Assembly: GCA_028826165.1 (NCBI GenBank)
Contig: JAPDFW010000103.1
Location: forward strand, 62,001 to 126,000
Direction of reading: 5' to 3'
Source of the DNA: Anaeramoeba ignava
Taxonomy: Eukaryota > Metamonada > Anaeramoebidae
Length of the DNA: 64,000 bases
Each line of letters starts with the position of its first letter. The first letter of the stretch is position 1. Positions 26,065 through 37,231 of this stretch are shown one piece after another. The notes beneath the pieces are model-generated. The model made no database searches, was not told the DNA's origin, and saw nothing but the letters and a program-made list of their open reading frames with translations. Made by a program: the position numbers and the translations under genes.

Positions 26065-27933
26065 TTAAATTTTCTTTTTTTTTGTTTTTGAGTTTGATTT
26101 ACTTTGATCATGTTGTTGAATTGAATTTGAAAGATCTTGTAAAAAATTTGTTGTTTTTTCTGTTGATTGAAGAATTTCTATTTTTAATTTTTGGTTTTCA
26201 ATTTCATTTTGAATATTTTTGATTTGTGGATTAATTTTTGAATAAAATTCATTTTTTCTTTTTTCAATTTCATTGTTAAATTCTTGAATTATTTTTTCAA
26301 TTTCATTTAAATTTTCATTTTTAATTTCAATTTCTTGAATTTTTTTTTCAATTTTTTCTAAATATTTATTTTTTTTAAATTTAATTCTATTTTTTATTTC
26401 TTGAATAATTTTATCTAAATTTTCATTTTCATTTTCAATTTTGTTTTGTTGAATAAATTCTTTAAATTCTTGAATTTCTTTCCTGTTTTTTTCAAATTCA
26501 TTTTTAAATTGTTGAATTGTTTCTTCAAATGATTTTAAATCTTCTTCTGTTTTTAATTTGGGAAAATTTATTAATTCTTGATATTTTTTATCAATTTCTT
26601 CCAAATTTATATTCTTTCTTTCTTTGAATTTATTTTTTATTTCTTCAATTTTTTTTTGAAAATTTTCTAAATCTTTTTTTCTATTTTGTTCAAATAAATC
26701 TTTCAAATTAATAATTCTTTTATTAAATTCTTGTAAATTTTCTTTTTTCATTTTTTCTTCATTTTGAATTAATTGTTGAAATTTTTCTTCAATTTCTTTT
26801 TTCCGTTTTTCATATTCTTCTTGAATTTCTTGAATTTGTTTTTTAATTTTTTCTAATTTTTCTTTTTCTTTTTGGATTATTCTTTTTTTCTCATAAAGTT
26901 GATTAATTTGAAATTCTGTTTTTTGATTTTCTTGTTCAAATTCTTCAATATTTGAATTTAATAAAACAGTTTTATTTTGAAGTTGGGAAATGGATTTATT
27001 TTTGATTTGTTGAATTTGAAATTGATTAATTGATTTTGTTTGTGAAATTTGATTTAATAAAGTTGAGAAAGAATTTTCAATTTGATTTTCATTTTCATTT
27101 TCATTTTCGTTTTCATTTTCATTTTGATTTGTTTCAAATTTAATTAATTTTATCAATTTTTTTTGATTATTTTGATTCCATTTTTGTTCAATTTGTTGAA
27201 TAATTTGAAGTTGATTTGTAATAGTTTGATTTAAAGAAATTAATCCAATAAAATTGTAAATTTGATTTTGATTTTGATTTAAATATTTATCAAAATTTGG
27301 ATTTGAAATGATAAATTGAATATTTTGGAAAATAAATTTTTCACAATTTTGAGAAAGATTTTTTGAATTAATTTCTTGAGATTTGAAATAAATTTCCAAA
27401 ATATTTTCAATATTAAAAATTGATTGAATTTCAAGTTCAATTTTGATTTGAATTTCTTTTAATTTAATTTGATTTGCAAATTTAAAATATTCATCAAATT
27501 TTCGTTTATCAAATTCAAATTTTCCATTATAAAAAAATTTAATAATTGGTTTAACAATTTCAGAACTAAAATTATTAAAATAAATTGAATTAAATTTGTT
27601 TTCTCTTCTATTTATCATAAAATATTTTGAACGAGCTTCTAAAATTGATTTATGACAAGGAATTAAAATTTTATCTTTTCCACAATAAATTTGAAAATTT
27701 GAAGTTTTTTTATTTCCAAACATTAAACCAATTTGTTTATTTGCTTGATTTATTAAGAATTTATTGAATTTTTTAATTTTGGATTGAATTTCTTGATTTT
27801 GAATTTGATTTGAATTTGATTTTGAATGATGTTTTGAATTTGATTGTTTTGAATTTGAATGATGCTTTGAATGATGCTTTGAATGATGTTTTGATTTCTT
27901 TGTTGAATCAATTTCTTTTGGAGAATCACTCAT
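26065..27933 (-). CDS. BTB-BACK protein with long coiled coil
   Basis: 622 residues. The N-terminus is H/S/K-rich (SKHHSKHHSKHHSNSKQ). A BTB domain lies near 75-165 (NFQIYCGKDKILIPCHKSIL, IKFFYNGKFEFDKRKF), followed by a BACK-like region to about 260, an NENE tract, and from about 310 to 600 an almost continuous coiled coil (KKRIIQKEKEKLEKIKKQIQ and similar). It ends TKKKKI and stop at 26065. The ARM exons begin only about 35 nt downstream, in the same frame, after five AATTT units that supply two in-frame stops. The two may once have formed, or may still form, one BTB-coiled-coil-ARM protein. Confidence 0.85.
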   Translation of the reverse strand: MSDSPKEIDSTKKSKHHSKHHSKHHSNSKQSNSKHHSKSNSNQIQNQEIQSKIKKFNKFLINQANKQIGLMFGNKKTSNFQIYCGKDKILIPCHKSILEARSKYFMINRRENKFNSIYFNNFSSEIVKPIIKFFYNGKFEFDKRKFDEYFKFANQIKLKEIQIKIELEIQSIFNIENILEIYFKSQEINSKNLSQNCEKFIFQNIQFIISNPNFDKYLNQNQNQIYNFIGLISLNQTITNQLQIIQQIEQKWNQNNQKKLIKLIKFETNQNENENENENENENQIENSFSTLLNQISQTKSINQFQIQQIKNKSISQLQNKTVLLNSNIEEFEQENQKTEFQINQLYEKKRIIQKEKEKLEKIKKQIQEIQEEYEKRKKEIEEKFQQLIQNEEKMKKENLQEFNKRIINLKDLFEQNRKKDLENFQKKIEEIKNKFKERKNINLEEIDKKYQELINFPKLKTEEDLKSFEETIQQFKNEFEKNRKEIQEFKEFIQQNKIENENENLDKIIQEIKNRIKFKKNKYLEKIEKKIQEIEIKNENLNEIEKIIQEFNNEIEKRKNEFYSKINPQIKNIQNEIENQKLKIEILQSTEKTTNFLQDLSNSIQQHDQSKSNSKTKKKKI

Positions 27934-29159
27934 TTTTTCTTTTTATTTTAATTTTATTTTTTTTTATAAAAGGAAAATTATTTTTTAATTTGAATAAATA
28001 AAATAAATATTTGAGAAATAATAATAAATCAATAATAAAAATAATTTTCTTTTCATTTTTATTTTGGAATTAAATTTAAATTTAAATTTTTTATTGATAA
28101 TTTTTTGTTTAAATTAAATTTGAAAATTTATTTTTCCTCTTTTTTTTGTTTATTGAAATAATAATAAATTAATAAGTAATTAGCAATTATTTTGTTTTTA
28201 TTTCATTTATATTTTATATTTATATTATTATTTATTATTAAATTTGATTTTTATTTTTGTTAAATTGAATAATAAAAAAATATTTACTTAATTTTAAATT
28301 TTGAAAGAAAAAAATGAAAAAAATAAAAAATGGAATAAAGAATATTAAATAGTTAAATTTAGAATTAATTCTATTTTATATATTTTATTAATATTTCTTT
28401 ATTTAAAATAATATAAAATAATTCCCAATAATTTAATAAAATTAATAAAATATTTTAATTAATTTATTTCAAATTTTAAATAAAGAATATTAAATAGTTA
28501 AATTCAGAATTAATCCTATATTTTATATATTTTATTAATATTTCTTTTTAAAATAATATAAAATAATTCTCAATAATTTAATAAAATTAATAAAATATTT
28601 TTAATTAATTTATTTCAAATTTTAAATAAAGAATATTAAATAATTAAATTCAGAATTAATCCTATTTTATATATTTTATTAATATTTCCTTATTTAAAAT
28701 AATATAAAATAATTCTCAAAAATTAAATAAAATTAATAAAATATTTTAATTAATTTATTTCAAAAATTGAATAAAGAATATTAAATAATTAAATTTAGAA
28801 TTAATTCTATTTTATATATTTTATTAATATTTCCTTATTTAAAATAATATAAAATAATTCTCAATAATTTAATAAAATTAATAAAATATTTTAATAAAGA
28901 AAAAAATTGAATTTGAATACTATTTAATAATAATTTAAATTGAATTTTTTTTATTTTAAACTGAATTAATATTTTCATTGCTTAAATTAATATTTTTGAT
29001 TATTTATTTTTTGTATTTCATTGATTAATATTGAAAAAAGAAAATATTTAAAAATAAATTAATAAATTATTATTTTAATAATAAAATTAAATAATAAATC
29101 ATTTTTTAAATTAATTTCTAAATTAAATATTAAATCGAAATTATTCTCATTTTTTATAT
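27934..29159. repeat. AT-rich spacer with four 140-bp tandem repeats
   Basis: No gene seen. Between about 28,330 and 28,890 a unit of about 140 bp (AATAAAGAATATTAAATAGT ... AATAATATAAAATAATTC) is repeated four times, starting near 28332, 28481, 28625 and 28766, with few differences. The rest is unstructured AT-rich DNA. Confidence 0.85.
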
Positions 29160-30330
29160 TTGATTTTAATTTTGATTTTGATTTTTATTTTGATTTTAAT
29201 TTTAATTTTGATTTTGATTTTGATTTTGATTTTGATTTTAATTTTGATTTTAATTTTGATTTTGATTTTGATTTTAATTTTGATTTTGATTTTGATTTTG
29301 ATTTTGATTTTGATTTTGATTTTGATTTTGATTTTGATTTTGATTTTAATTTTGATTTTGATTTTGATTTTGATTTTAATTTTAATTTTGATTTTGATTT
29401 TTGATTTTGATTTTGATTTTGATTTTGATTTTTATTTTGATTTTAATTTTTAATTTTGATTTTGATTTTGATTTTGATTTTAATTTAGATTTTAATTTTG
29501 ATTTTGATTTTGAATTTAATTTTAATTTTGATTTTGATTTTGATTTTGATTTTAATTTTGATTTTGATTTTTATTTTAATTTTGATTTTGATTTTGATTT
29601 TGATTTTTATTTTAATTTGGATTTGGATTTTAATTTTGATTTTGATTTTGATTTTAATTTTAATTTTGATTTTGATTTTGATTTTGATTTTGATTTTAAT
29701 TTTGATTTTGATTTTGATTTTGATTTTTGATTTTGATTTTGATTTTGATTTTGATTTTGATTTTAATTTTAATTTTTGATTTAGATTTTGATTTTAATTT
29801 TGATTTTGATTTTAATTTTGATTTTGATTTTAATTTTGATTTTGAATTTGATTTTGATTTTGATTTTAATTTTAATTTTAATTTTGATTTTAATTTTGAT
29901 TTTAATTTTGATTTTAATTTAGATTTTAATTTTGATTTTCATTTTGATTTTGATTTTGATTTTGATTTTGATTTTAATTTTGATTTTGATTTTGATTTTA
30001 ATTTTGATTTTGATTTTCATTTTGATTTTGATTTTAATTTTGATTTTAATTTTGATTTAGATTTTGGTTTTGATTTTGATTTTGATTTTGATTTTGATTT
30101 TGATTTTAATTTTGATTTTGATTTTAATTTTGATTTTGATTTTGATTTTTGATTTTGATTTTGATTTTGATTTTGATTTTAATTTTAATTTTGATTTTGA
30201 TTTTGATTTTAATTTTAATTTTGATTTTTGATTTTGATTTTGATTTTAATTTTGATTTTGATTTTGATTTTAATTTCAATTTTGATTTTGATTTTAATTT
30301 TGATTTTCATTTTGATTTTTGAATTTATAA
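29160..30330. repeat. GATTTT hexanucleotide block
   Basis: About 1.17 kb of almost pure GATTTT with scattered AATTTT, TATTTT and CATTTT variants. It can be read in open frames of alternating FD, IL or NQ residues but has no starts, domains or composition change that would support a gene. It ends just before the FAD dehydrogenase start at 30363. Confidence 0.93.
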
Positions 30331-30362
30331 ATTTTTAAAAATCATTTTTTTCTTTAAATTAA

Positions 30363-31802
30363 ATGTCAAAGAAAATTAAAATAGGAATTATTGGAGCAGG
30401 ATCAGCAGGATTTTTTGCAGGATTTCAATTAGGGAAACAAGGAGGAGAAGACATTGAGATTACAATGTTTGAGCAAGGACCGGAAGTATCAAAACGAGAT
30501 TGCCCAATCCACGACGGACTAGCATGCCTTCACTGTTACCCATGTCGAATTATGAGTGGGGTTGGAGGAGCAGGAACCTTCTCTTCAGGAATTCTCAACT
30601 TGCACAAAAACATCGGAGGCGACCTTGAAGATCTGTGTTCCCAAGCGGGTCTTGATGTGGACAAGATCATCAATCAGATTGATCAAGTCTTTGTTGATAA
30701 TGGAGCACCTGAAAAAGTATTTGATCCATTTTCGCTTGGCGAAGATCTTGAAAAACTCCAATATAAATGCGCGATTAATGATATTCGCTTTGTCCCGATT
30801 AAGCAGCGCCTTCTGGGATCCCAGAACACACCGAGAGTCATCCAATCCATGGTGAAACAGCTGCGTGAGAAGTACAAAATTACGATCCAATCCAACACTC
30901 AAGTTATGGATTTTGATAAAAAAAAAACGGTTTATTTTGCCGGAAAAAAAACGTCTGAGAATTTTGATTTTTTGATCGTTAGTCCTGGAAGATGGGGAAT
31001 GGATTGGTTGACCCAAGTTTGCGAGAAGCGCCGCATCAAGACATTCCACGAGCCGCTTGATATCGGTGTGCGTGTTGAGGTGCCAGCGCTTGTGATGGAA
31101 CCAATTTGCAGTATTCAACGCGATCCAAAATTCCACATCATCACACCTACTTATTCTGATTTTATTCGGACTTTCTGTTCCAATCATCGGGGATATGTGG
31201 TGAAGGAGACTTACGGAAAAGAGCAGATTGCGGGGGTTAACGGACACCAGTTGTCAACTGACGGGAAGTCGGAGAACAGCAATTTTGCGTTTCTTATTCG
31301 GCAATCCTTAACGCGTCCTTTAGAAGATACCACAAAATATGGGATGTCGATATCTCTGCAAACCTCGATTCTTGGCGGGTATAAGCCTCTTGTTCAGACG
31401 CTTGGGGATCTACGAAAGGGTCGACGATCACGACCTGCACTCATTCGCCGGAATCCTGTTGTTCCTACTCTTAAGAATACTACTCCTGGTGATATTTCTA
31501 TGGCTTATCCCTACCGTTTTGTTACTGATATCATCGAAGGTCTTGATATTCTTGATAAAATCATGCCCGGTGTTAGCAATAATAGTACTTTGATTTATGC
31601 TCCTGAGTTCAAACGAAGTGCAAAGAGAATTGATACGAATTTTGATCTTGAGTCAAAATCTGCTCCTGATATCTTCTTTGCTGGTGATGGTGCTGGTCTT
31701 TCTAGAGGTATTATTGGTGCTGCTGTTACTGGCATTATTGCTGCAAATGGAATTTTGAAGAAGATTGGCAAAAAGACTAATTTTATTCCAAATTTGAATT
31801 AA
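30363..31802 (+). CDS. NAD(P)/FAD-dependent dehydrogenase, prokaryote-like
   Basis: 479 residues, no intron. The Rossmann FAD motif IGIIGAGSAGFFAGFQL is at residues 7-23. A Cys-rich segment follows near 48-65 (RDCPIHDGLACLHCYPCR) and then IMSGVGGAGTFSSGILNLHK. The second dinucleotide region has FDFLIVSPGRWG, and the C-terminal FAD-binding motif is APDIFFAGDGAGLSRGIIG. This layout is that of uncharacterised FAD-dependent dehydrogenases common in anaerobic bacteria and archaea. The middle of the gene is much richer in G and C than neighbouring genes and uses codons such as CGC and CTG that are rare around it. With the lack of introns, this suggests acquisition from a prokaryote. The substrate is unknown. 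Confidence 0.88.
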   Translation: MSKKIKIGIIGAGSAGFFAGFQLGKQGGEDIEITMFEQGPEVSKRDCPIHDGLACLHCYPCRIMSGVGGAGTFSSGILNLHKNIGGDLEDLCSQAGLDVDKIINQIDQVFVDNGAPEKVFDPFSLGEDLEKLQYKCAINDIRFVPIKQRLLGSQNTPRVIQSMVKQLREKYKITIQSNTQVMDFDKKKTVYFAGKKTSENFDFLIVSPGRWGMDWLTQVCEKRRIKTFHEPLDIGVRVEVPALVMEPICSIQRDPKFHIITPTYSDFIRTFCSNHRGYVVKETYGKEQIAGVNGHQLSTDGKSENSNFAFLIRQSLTRPLEDTTKYGMSISLQTSILGGYKPLVQTLGDLRKGRRSRPALIRRNPVVPTLKNTTPGDISMAYPYRFVTDIIEGLDILDKIMPGVSNNSTLIYAPEFKRSAKRIDTNFDLESKSAPDIFFAGDGAGLSRGIIGAAVTGIIAANGILKKIGKKTNFIPNLN

Positions 31803-32690
31803 TTCATCAACAATTTAATAAATAATTTAATCAACAATTTAATAAATAATTTAATCAATAATTTAATAAACAAATTATTAAATAAATTAATAAATAAATT
31901 AATAAATAATAAATAAATTAATAAATAAATTAATCAACAAATTCATTTTAAAATTTATAAACAATTTAATAAACAAATTAATAAATAATTTAATAAACAA
32001 ATTAATAAATAATTTAATAAATAATTTAATAAATAAATTAATAAATAATTTAATAAATAATTTAATAAATAATTTAATAAATAATTTAATCAACAATTTA
32101 ATAAATAATTTAATAAATAATTTAATAAATAATTTAATAAACAAATTAATAAATAATTTTAAATAAATTAATAAATAATTTAATAAATAAATTAATAAAC
32201 AATTTAATAAATAAATTAATAAATAAATTAATTAATAATTTAATAAACAATTTAATAAACAAATTAATAAATAAATTAATAAATAATTTTATAAATAATT
32301 TAATAAATAATTTTATAAATAATTTAATAAACAAATTAATAAATAATTTAATAAATAAATTAATAAATAAATTAATAAATAAATTAATAAATAATTTAAT
32401 CAACAAATTAATAAATAATTTAATAAATAAATTATTAAATAATTTAATAAATAAATTAATCAACAAATTCATTTTAAAATTAATAAACAATTTAATAAAT
32501 AAATTAATTTTAAAATTAATAAACAATTTAATAAATAAATTTATAAATAATTTAATAAACAAATTAATAAACAAATTCTAATTTAATAAATTAATAAATA
32601 ATTTAATAAACAAATTCATTTTAAAATTAATAAATAATTTAATAAATTAATCCATTTTAAAATTATCAATAAAATTATTTAAAATTCTTC
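31803..32690. repeat. AATAAATTT/AATAATTTA repeat block
   Basis: About 0.9 kb of AATAAATAATTT-type units with CAACAA, AAACAA and TTCATTTTAAAATTA interruptions, between the convergent 3' ends of the FAD dehydrogenase and the E2F-like gene. No gene. Confidence 0.9.
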
Positions 32691-32802
32691 TTTGTTTTTT
32701 TTAATTTTGTTTTCTGTAAAACAATCCAAAAAAAAAAATTCTTAAAAGAAAAAAAAAATATTTTGCTTGTCAATTCAAATAAAATGATCCTTTTCAAATG
32801 AA

Positions 32803-33974
32803 TTAATCTTTTTTTGGAATATCAAATTCCAAATTATATTCTTCTTTTTCTAATTCTTTTGATAAAGCAGGTAAATTAACTCTAATTCAATTAAAACAAA
32901 AAGAAAAATAAACAATTTTTTTGATTAAAAAAGAAAATCGGATAAAAAATATTTTATTTGAAAAATTATTACGGTTCATCTTTTTCTAATTCTTCTTCTA
33001 ATCTTTTATTCAAATTTGTAAGAATTTCAACCATTTTTTCTTCTGTTTGAATTTGTTGTAAAATATCTGCAATATCTACAGGTTCTGGAAGTGGTTTTCC
33101 ATCAAGATAATAATAAGGTTTCTTGCTTTCTCTTTTTTTTCCAGTTTTATGAATCAATGGAGTTGTTAATAAAACTGTATTTATTTACAAAAAAAAAATC
33201 AATAAAAATTTTTTTAAATTTTTTTTAAAGTTTTTTCAATTAATTTTTTTTTGAGTTGATGTTTAATTTAATTTTTAATTGAAATCACCATTTAAAATAT
33301 CATAAGCTCTTCTGTATCCAATATTTAATTCAGTTTGTATGTCTTTAAACACCATTTCTCCTCCTTTGTTATTTATTTTTTTATTAAATTTTTTTATTAA
33401 ATTCAAAAAAAAATTTTTTTTATTAATTTTTTCTTAATTTTTTTTATTTACTTGTTTGCATTAATCGAATCATTTTAATTGTTAATTGTTCTAATCCTTC
33501 TTTTTTTGGTGATTTATGTCTTCTTGATTTTGTTTTTTCTTCTGTTTTTTTTTCATTTTGATTTTGATTTTGATTTTGATTTTGATTTTGATTTTGATTT
33601 TGATTTTGATTTTGATTTTGATTTTGATTTTGATTTTGATTTGGATTTTGATTTTGATTTTGATTTTGATTTGGATTTTGATTTTGATTTTGATTTTGAT
33701 TTAGATTTTGATTTTGATTTTGATTTTGATTTTGATTTTGATTTTGATTTTGATTTTGATTTTGATTTTGATTTTGATTTTGATTTTGATTTTGATTTTG
33801 ATTTTGATTTTGATTTTCATTCATTTGAATTTGATTTTCAATTTGATTTTGCATTTCAATTTGAAATTGATCTTCATCTTCAATATAATCATTTGAATTT
33901 TGGTTTGAATTGGAATTTTGATTTCCTATTTCTTTTTTTGCATTTAAATCCTTTTTTGATTTTTGATCTGTCAT
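32803..33974 (-). CDS. E2F/DP-family-like winged-helix transcription factor
   Basis: Exons complement(join(32803..32881, 32973..33176, 33289..33363, 33452..33974)); all phases join. Exon 1 has an N/Q/E-rich N-terminus with a long NQ repeat, then basic SRRHKSPKKEGLEQLTIKMI. Exons 2 and 3 give RGGEMVFKDIQTELNIGYRR joined to AYDILNVLLTTPLIHKTGKK. The RRxYDIxNVL signature, preceded by LTxKxI, is the DNA-contacting helix of E2F/DP factors. A coiled coil (ADILQQIQTEEKMVEILTNL) follows in the place of the dimerisation helix. The C-terminus is acidic (LEFDIPKKD) and could act like the pocket-protein/activation end, though it is very short. E2F or DP cannot be decided from this. Confidence 0.75.
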
Positions 33975-34157
33975 CTTTTCTTTTCTTTAATTTTTTTTGG
34001 TTTTTTTTTTTTTGTAATTTTTGATTTGCTATAAATTTAATAAAAAGAAAAATAAGTGAAAAAAAAAGTTCAAAAAAAATGAAAAAATGAAAAAATTTTT
34101 TAAAAAATTTTATTTTTTTTTTTTCATTTTTTTATTTTTTCGTTTTAAATTATTTAA

Positions 34158-35376
34158 ATGGAAACTCAAAAAGTTGGACAAGTTATTTTACCTGGAGAAA
34201 TTATTGGTAAAATTAAATCAACATCTCTTAAAATTGGGAATGGTTTAAATATTGAAGAAGATAAAGTTATTGCAACAAAAGGAGGAATATTACAATATCA
34301 AGAAAAAGATAAATATTGGATTTCTAATTTTCAAAAGCGCGTACATTCAAATCAATATTAACTTTAAATATTAAAATGAATTTTAATTACTAATTTTAAT
34401 TTTAATAATTTTAATTTTAATTTTATAAATGAATTTTAATTTTAATTTTAATTTTATAAATGAATTTTAATTTTAATTATAATTTTAATTTTAATTTTAT
34501 AAATGAATTTTAATTTTAATATTAATTTTAATTTTAATATTAATTTTAATTTTAATTTTAATTTTATAAATGAATTTTAATTTTAATTTTGATTTTAATT
34601 TTAATTTTAATTTTAATTTTAATTTAATTATAATTTTAATTTTAATTTTAATTTTATAAATGAATTTTAATTTTAATTTCAATTTTAATTTTAATTTTAA
34701 TTTTAATTTTAATTATAAAATTAATATTGAAAAGTATGTACCAAAAATGGATCATATGGTAATTGGAATTATTATAAATCAACATGGAGAAAATTATTCT
34801 GTTGATATTGGAAGTGCAAGTAGAGCTACTTTATCAATTTTTGGTTTTGAAGGAGCAACTAAAAAAACAAGACCTAATTTAGAAAATCGTTCAGCAGTTT
34901 ATGCTAGAGTTATTCAAGCTGATAAAGATTTAGAAACTGAATTAATTTGTATAGATAAAAGACAAAAATCAAGTGGTTTTGGTCCTTTAGATGATCAAGG
35001 TTATATTTTCAAATGTTCTTTATCTCTTGCTGAATCGTATGCAATTTGAACTTGAATTCTAATTTTAATTTTAATTTTAATTTTAATTTTAATTTTAATT
35101 TTAATTTTAATTTTAATTTTAATTTTAATTTTAAATTTAATTCTTAAATTAATTTTAAAAAATAGATTATTGATGAATAAAACTCCAGTAATAAAATTAC
35201 TTTCAAATTATATTCCTTTTGAAATTGCAATTGGAATAAATGGTAGAATTTGGGTAAAATCGGAAAAACCAAATCATACAATTATAATTGTAAATTCAAT
35301 TATACAAACTGAAGGAACTGAAAATGAAACAGAAATTTCTAAAATTATTAAAAAAAATATTTCAGTTTTACTTTAA
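34158..35376 (+). CDS. EXOSC3: RNA exosome subunit RRP40
   Basis: Exons join(34158..34340, 34735..35036, 35166..35376), 231 residues; introns of 394 and 129 nt are filled with AATTTT repeats. Exon 1 is the N-terminal domain (GQVILPGEIIGKI). The exon 1-2 joint gives KRYVPKMDHMVIG, matching the conserved KRYIPxxxDxVIG of RRP40. The S1 domain continues with VDIGSASRAT and FEGATKKTRPNLENRS, then YARVIQADKD and GFGPLDDQGY. Exon 3 is the KH-like domain (YIPFEIAIGINGRIWVKS). RRP40 is one of three RNA-binding cap subunits of the nuclear and cytoplasmic exosome. The TENT4-like gene upstream in the window belongs to the same pathway. Confidence 0.93.
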
Positions 35377-35479
35377 AAATAAAAATAAAAATAGAAAAGA
35401 AAAGAAAAAATTTTTCATTTTTCATTTTTCATTTTTCATTTTTTTGCTTTTTTTATTGGTTTCATTATTTTTTTTTGAA

Positions 35480-37020
35480 ATGGATATAAGTGATGATGAT
35501 TTTGGTGATGCTGGAGAATATCCAGTTGTTAAAATTGTTGTTCTTGGTTCAACTGGAGTAGGTAAATTTACTAATTAAAAATTTAATTAAAAATCTTATA
35601 TTCAATTATATAAATCAATTTAGAAATAATTTAATTAAAAATTTAATTGAAAATCTAATTAAAAATCTTATATTCAATTATATAAATCAATTTAGAAATA
35701 ATTTAATTAAAAATTTATATTCAATTATATAAATCAATTTATAAATAATTTAATTAAAAATTTAATTAAAAATCTTATATATTCAATTATATATATCAAT
35801 TTATAAATAATTTAATTAAAAATTTATATTCAATTATATAAATCAATTTAGAAATAATTTAATTAAAAATTTAATTAAAAATCTATATTCAATTATATAC
35901 ATCAATTTATAAAAATTTAATTTAAAAATTTCAATTATTAAAAATCTTATTAAAAATTTTAATTAAAAATTAATATTTAATTATATACATCAATTTAGAA
36001 ATAATCTAATTAAAAATTTAATTGAAAATCTTATATTCAATTATATACATCAATTTAGAAATAATTTAATTAAAAATTTAATTAAAAATTAATATTCAAT
36101 TATATAAATCAATTTAGAAATAATTTAATTTAAAATTTAATTGAAAATCTTATATTTAATTATATAAATCAATTTATAAATCAATTTAATTGAAAATTTA
36201 ATTGAAAAATTTATATTCAATTATATAAATCAATTTATAAATAATCTTATTAAAAATCTTATTAAAAATTTAATTAAAAATTTAATTAAAAATCTTATTA
36301 AAAATTTAATTAAAAATCTTATTAAAAATCTTATTAAAAATCTTATTAAAAATCTTATTAAAAATCTTATTAAAAATCTAATGAAAAATTTAATTAAAAA
36401 TTTCAAAAGGTAAAACCTCAATTATAAAAAGATATACACAAAATATTTTCGAGGAATGTAAACCAACAATAAACGCAGCATATTTCACAAAGAAAATACA
36501 AATGGAAAACGAAGAAACTGTATTAATTTGCATATGGGATACAGCAGGTCAAGAAAGATTTACATCATTAGCGCCACTTTATTTCAGACAATCCAAAGGG
36601 GCAATTCTAGTTTACGATGTTTCAAACGAGGATTCATTCGCCAAAATGCAATTTTGGTTTCGAGAATTGGAACAGAAAGGACCAGAAAATATTAGAATAG
36701 CAATTGCTGCAAATAAAATTGATACTTCATTTGCTTTACAAAAACAAATACCTTCAATCGAAGCGGAAAAATTCGCAGAAAAAATTGGATCGCAAATTTT
36801 CTTAACTTCCGCTAAAACTGGTAAAGGTGTTGATGATCTTTTTGCTTATTTTTATCAGACTTGTCAAGATGTTAATTTGGAAAATAAACAAAAATCAAAA
36901 AAAAATCAATCAAAAAAAATTTCGGAAAAAAATCAATCAAAAAAAAGAAATGATAATAATATTAATAATAATAATAATAATATAGATGAAAAATCGAAAG
37001 AAAAAAGTAATTGTTGTTGA
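35480..37020 (+). CDS. Rab-family small GTPase, Rab5/Rab21-like
   Basis: Exons join(35480..35561, 36410..37020), 230 residues. The 848-nt phase-1 intron splits the P-loop: GSTGVG from exon 1 and KTSIIKRY from exon 2. Other signatures are WDTAGQERF (G3), ANKID (G4), TSAKTG (G5) and a C-terminal SNCC for geranylgeranylation. Switch I reads KPTINAAYFTKKI, closest to Rab5/Rab21/Rab22 proteins that act on early endosomes. A K/N/S-rich linker of about 40 residues precedes the prenylation site, longer than usual. The intron is full of TTAATTAAAAAT repeats. A run of TTTTTCAT units lies just upstream. Confidence 0.9.
35562..36409. repeat. repeat-filled intron of the Rab gene
   Basis: 848 nt of TTTAATTAAAAATTTAATT and TATTCAATTATATAAATC alternations, about ten rough copies of a 50-90 nt composite unit, ending in a run of CTTATTAAAAAT units. 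Bounded by GTAAAT and CAAAAG. Confidence 0.85.
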
Positions 37021-37231
37021 AAAAAAAAAGAAGAATATTTGTTTTTGTTTTTGTTTTTTGTTTTTGTTTTTGTTTTTAAAAAATATTTTTTTTTTAAAAA
37101 TGGAAAATAAAAATTTCATTTTTTTATTTTTAATTTTATTTTTCTTTTTTTTTTCTCTCTTTTCTTTTTTTTCAACAAAAAAAAAAAGCAAAAAAATAAA
37201 TAAATAACTAAATCTATTTAATTCATATTTT

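Noticed and set aside
29160-30330. Long open frames of alternating FD or IL residues
   Set aside because: They are translations of the GATTTT hexamer, overlap each other in several frames and have no domain or start context.
31899-32574. IKLFIKLF/INLFINLF open frames
   Set aside because: Translation of an AATAAATTT repeat in a convergent intergenic region.
33479-34024. Plus-strand FDFDFD reading frame opposite the E2F-like exon 1
   Set aside because: It is the antisense of an NQ tract; the minus strand encodes a recognisable domain.
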